Shown here in pieces: positions 7,725 to 8,246 of a stretch of DNA of 8,246 bases. How positions within the stretch are numbered: the first letter of the stretch is position 1; every line of letters starts with the position of its first letter. Source of the stretch: an uncultured Novosphingobium sp. (GTDB lineage Bacteria; Pseudomonadota; Alphaproteobacteria; Sphingomonadales; Sphingomonadaceae); contig CALMBN010000148.1 of assembly GCA_937860195.1 (NCBI GenBank), positions 1-8,246 of the forward strand, in the 5' to 3' direction. The translations under genes and the position numbers were made by a program. The notes under the pieces were generated by a model. The model worked only from the letters and a program-made list of their open reading frames with translations, searched no databases and was not told the DNA's origin.

Positions 7725-8203
7725 CTAACGCACCCACATCCGTTCGTGTCGAGCGAAGTCGAGACACAGCGCGCGGCATCTCGACTTCGCTCGATGCGAA
7801 CGGGATCAGGGGTAAACTGACCCCGAGCGCACCCTTGGCCCCTTTGGTCTGGTTCAAGTCCGGCGGCACGGCCGAATGGCTTTTTGAACCCAAAGACGTG
7901 GCTGACTTGCAGGCGTTCCTCGCCGACCTCGATCCTGCCGTCCCAGTGATGGCACTCGGCCTTGGCTCCAATCTGATCGTCCGCGATGGCGGCGTTTCCG
8001 GCGTGGTGGTACGGCTGGGCAAGGCCTTTGCCAAAGTCAGCAAGAGCGCGGACCTGACGCTTGACTGCGGTGCCGGGGCGAGCGGAATTCTGGTGTCGTC
8101 CACCGCGCGCGACAATGGCATTGCGGGTCTTGAATTCCTTCGCTCGATTCCCGGCACGGTCGGCGGCGGTTTGCGCATGAATGCGGGCGCTTACGGGCGC
8201 GAG
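7721..8203 (+). CDS. murB: UDP-N-acetylenolpyruvoylglucosamine reductase, N-terminal half
   Basis: MurB is a cytosolic FAD enzyme that reduces UDP-GlcNAc-enolpyruvate with NADPH to UDP-MurNAc. Its place after murC is the usual alphaproteobacterial order. The 161 genuine residues include [14 protein letters not shown], the FAD-binding [12 protein letters not shown] (80-91), GAGASG, and [24 protein letters not shown] (to 159). The family length is about 300, so the C-terminal half is missing. Reading past 8203 adds RSEEHTSELQSR and a stop, which are translated adapter and must be removed. The start is ATG 7721, overlapping the murC stop as ATGA. Residues 7-28 are encoded by a large inverted repeat (7740-7803) and have no counterpart in the MurB fold as I know it. 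The conserved part resumes at about [16 protein letters not shown]. Confidence 0.93.
7740..7803 (+). repeat. Palindromic element with 25-nt arms inside murB
   Basis: The left arm is 7740-7764, the loop 7765-7778 (14 nt) and the right arm 7779-7803. The arms are inverted copies with 23 of 25 positions matching. The inner 16 nt TCGAGCGAAGTCGAGA pairs perfectly with TCTCGACTTCGCTCGA, then a TG/TG mismatch, then CCGTTCG with CGAACGG. It would form a very stable hairpin in RNA or single-stranded DNA. I recognise this type as a dispersed repeat of Sphingomonadales-like genomes from memory only. It carries no stop in the murB frame and encodes residues 7-28. Confidence 0.85.
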
Positions 8204-8246
8204 AGATCGGAAGAGCACACGTCTGAACTCCAGTCACGATAGACAA
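8204..8246 (+). other. Illumina TruSeq-type adapter and index read-through
   Basis: From 8204 the sequence is the standard 3' adapter beginning AGATCGGAAGAGC and ending CCAGTCAC at 8237, a full 34-nt match to the known adapter. The next 8 nt, GATAGACA (8238-8245), sit where the sample index lies. The final A fits the first base of the constant sequence after the index. This is technical sequence and should be trimmed. It gives the translated tail RSEEHTSELQSR in the murB frame, and a false reverse-strand peptide containing VQTCALPIS. Confidence 0.99.

Noticed and set aside
7740..7803. Inverted repeat as a transcription terminator between murC and murB
   Set aside because: It lies within the murB coding region, has no T-tract after the right arm, and interrupting the operon here would cut off murB.
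6289..7803. The two palindromes as units of a CRISPR array
   Set aside because: They have different sequences, are about 1.4 kb apart, each occurs once, and there are no regularly spaced spacers.
8037..8246. Minus-strand ORF beginning in the last bases and containing VQTCALPIS
   Set aside because: Its first residues are the reverse translation of the adapter, and the rest is antisense to murB.

Overview
The window is an assembled contig with three parts. Bases 1 to about 1040 carry a minus-strand block of three genes from one source. From about 1040-1060 to 8203 there is a plus-strand block from the division and cell wall (dcw) cluster of another organism. Bases 8204-8246 are Illumina library adapter, not biology.

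The left block reads right to left: the C-terminal end of a TPR-like protein, a 98-residue two-helix membrane protein, and thiE (thiamine phosphate synthase, cut by the contig edge). The two downstream genes overlap by 4 nt, which looks like a normal operon. Its codon use, especially in thiE, is more AT-tolerant than the right block. I suspect an Acidobacteriota-like origin, but only weakly.

The right block is murF (C-terminal part only), mraY, murD, ftsW, murG, murC and murB (N-terminal half). This is the alphaproteobacterial dcw order, with murB following murC. Protein style and small dispersed repeats suggest Sphingomonadales, perhaps Erythrobacteraceae. The genes make UDP-MurNAc-pentapeptide (MurB, MurC, MurD, MurF), load it on undecaprenyl phosphate (MraY), add GlcNAc (MurG), and polymerise lipid II at the septum (FtsW). 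They are packed with overlaps of 1 or 4 nt or a 9-nt gap, so one polycistronic message with translational coupling is expected. I see no internal promoter or terminator.

The join near 1040-1060 cuts murF in its middle and a TPR gene on the opposite strand. The simplest reading is an assembly chimera. With adapter at the other end, both contig ends are suspect.

The most interesting biology is two different short palindromic repeats lying in frame just after the start codons of adjacent murC and murB. They add about 9 and 22 residues to the N-termini while keeping the ATGA stop/start overlaps intact. I found no new multi-gene system; the gene content is otherwise ordinary.
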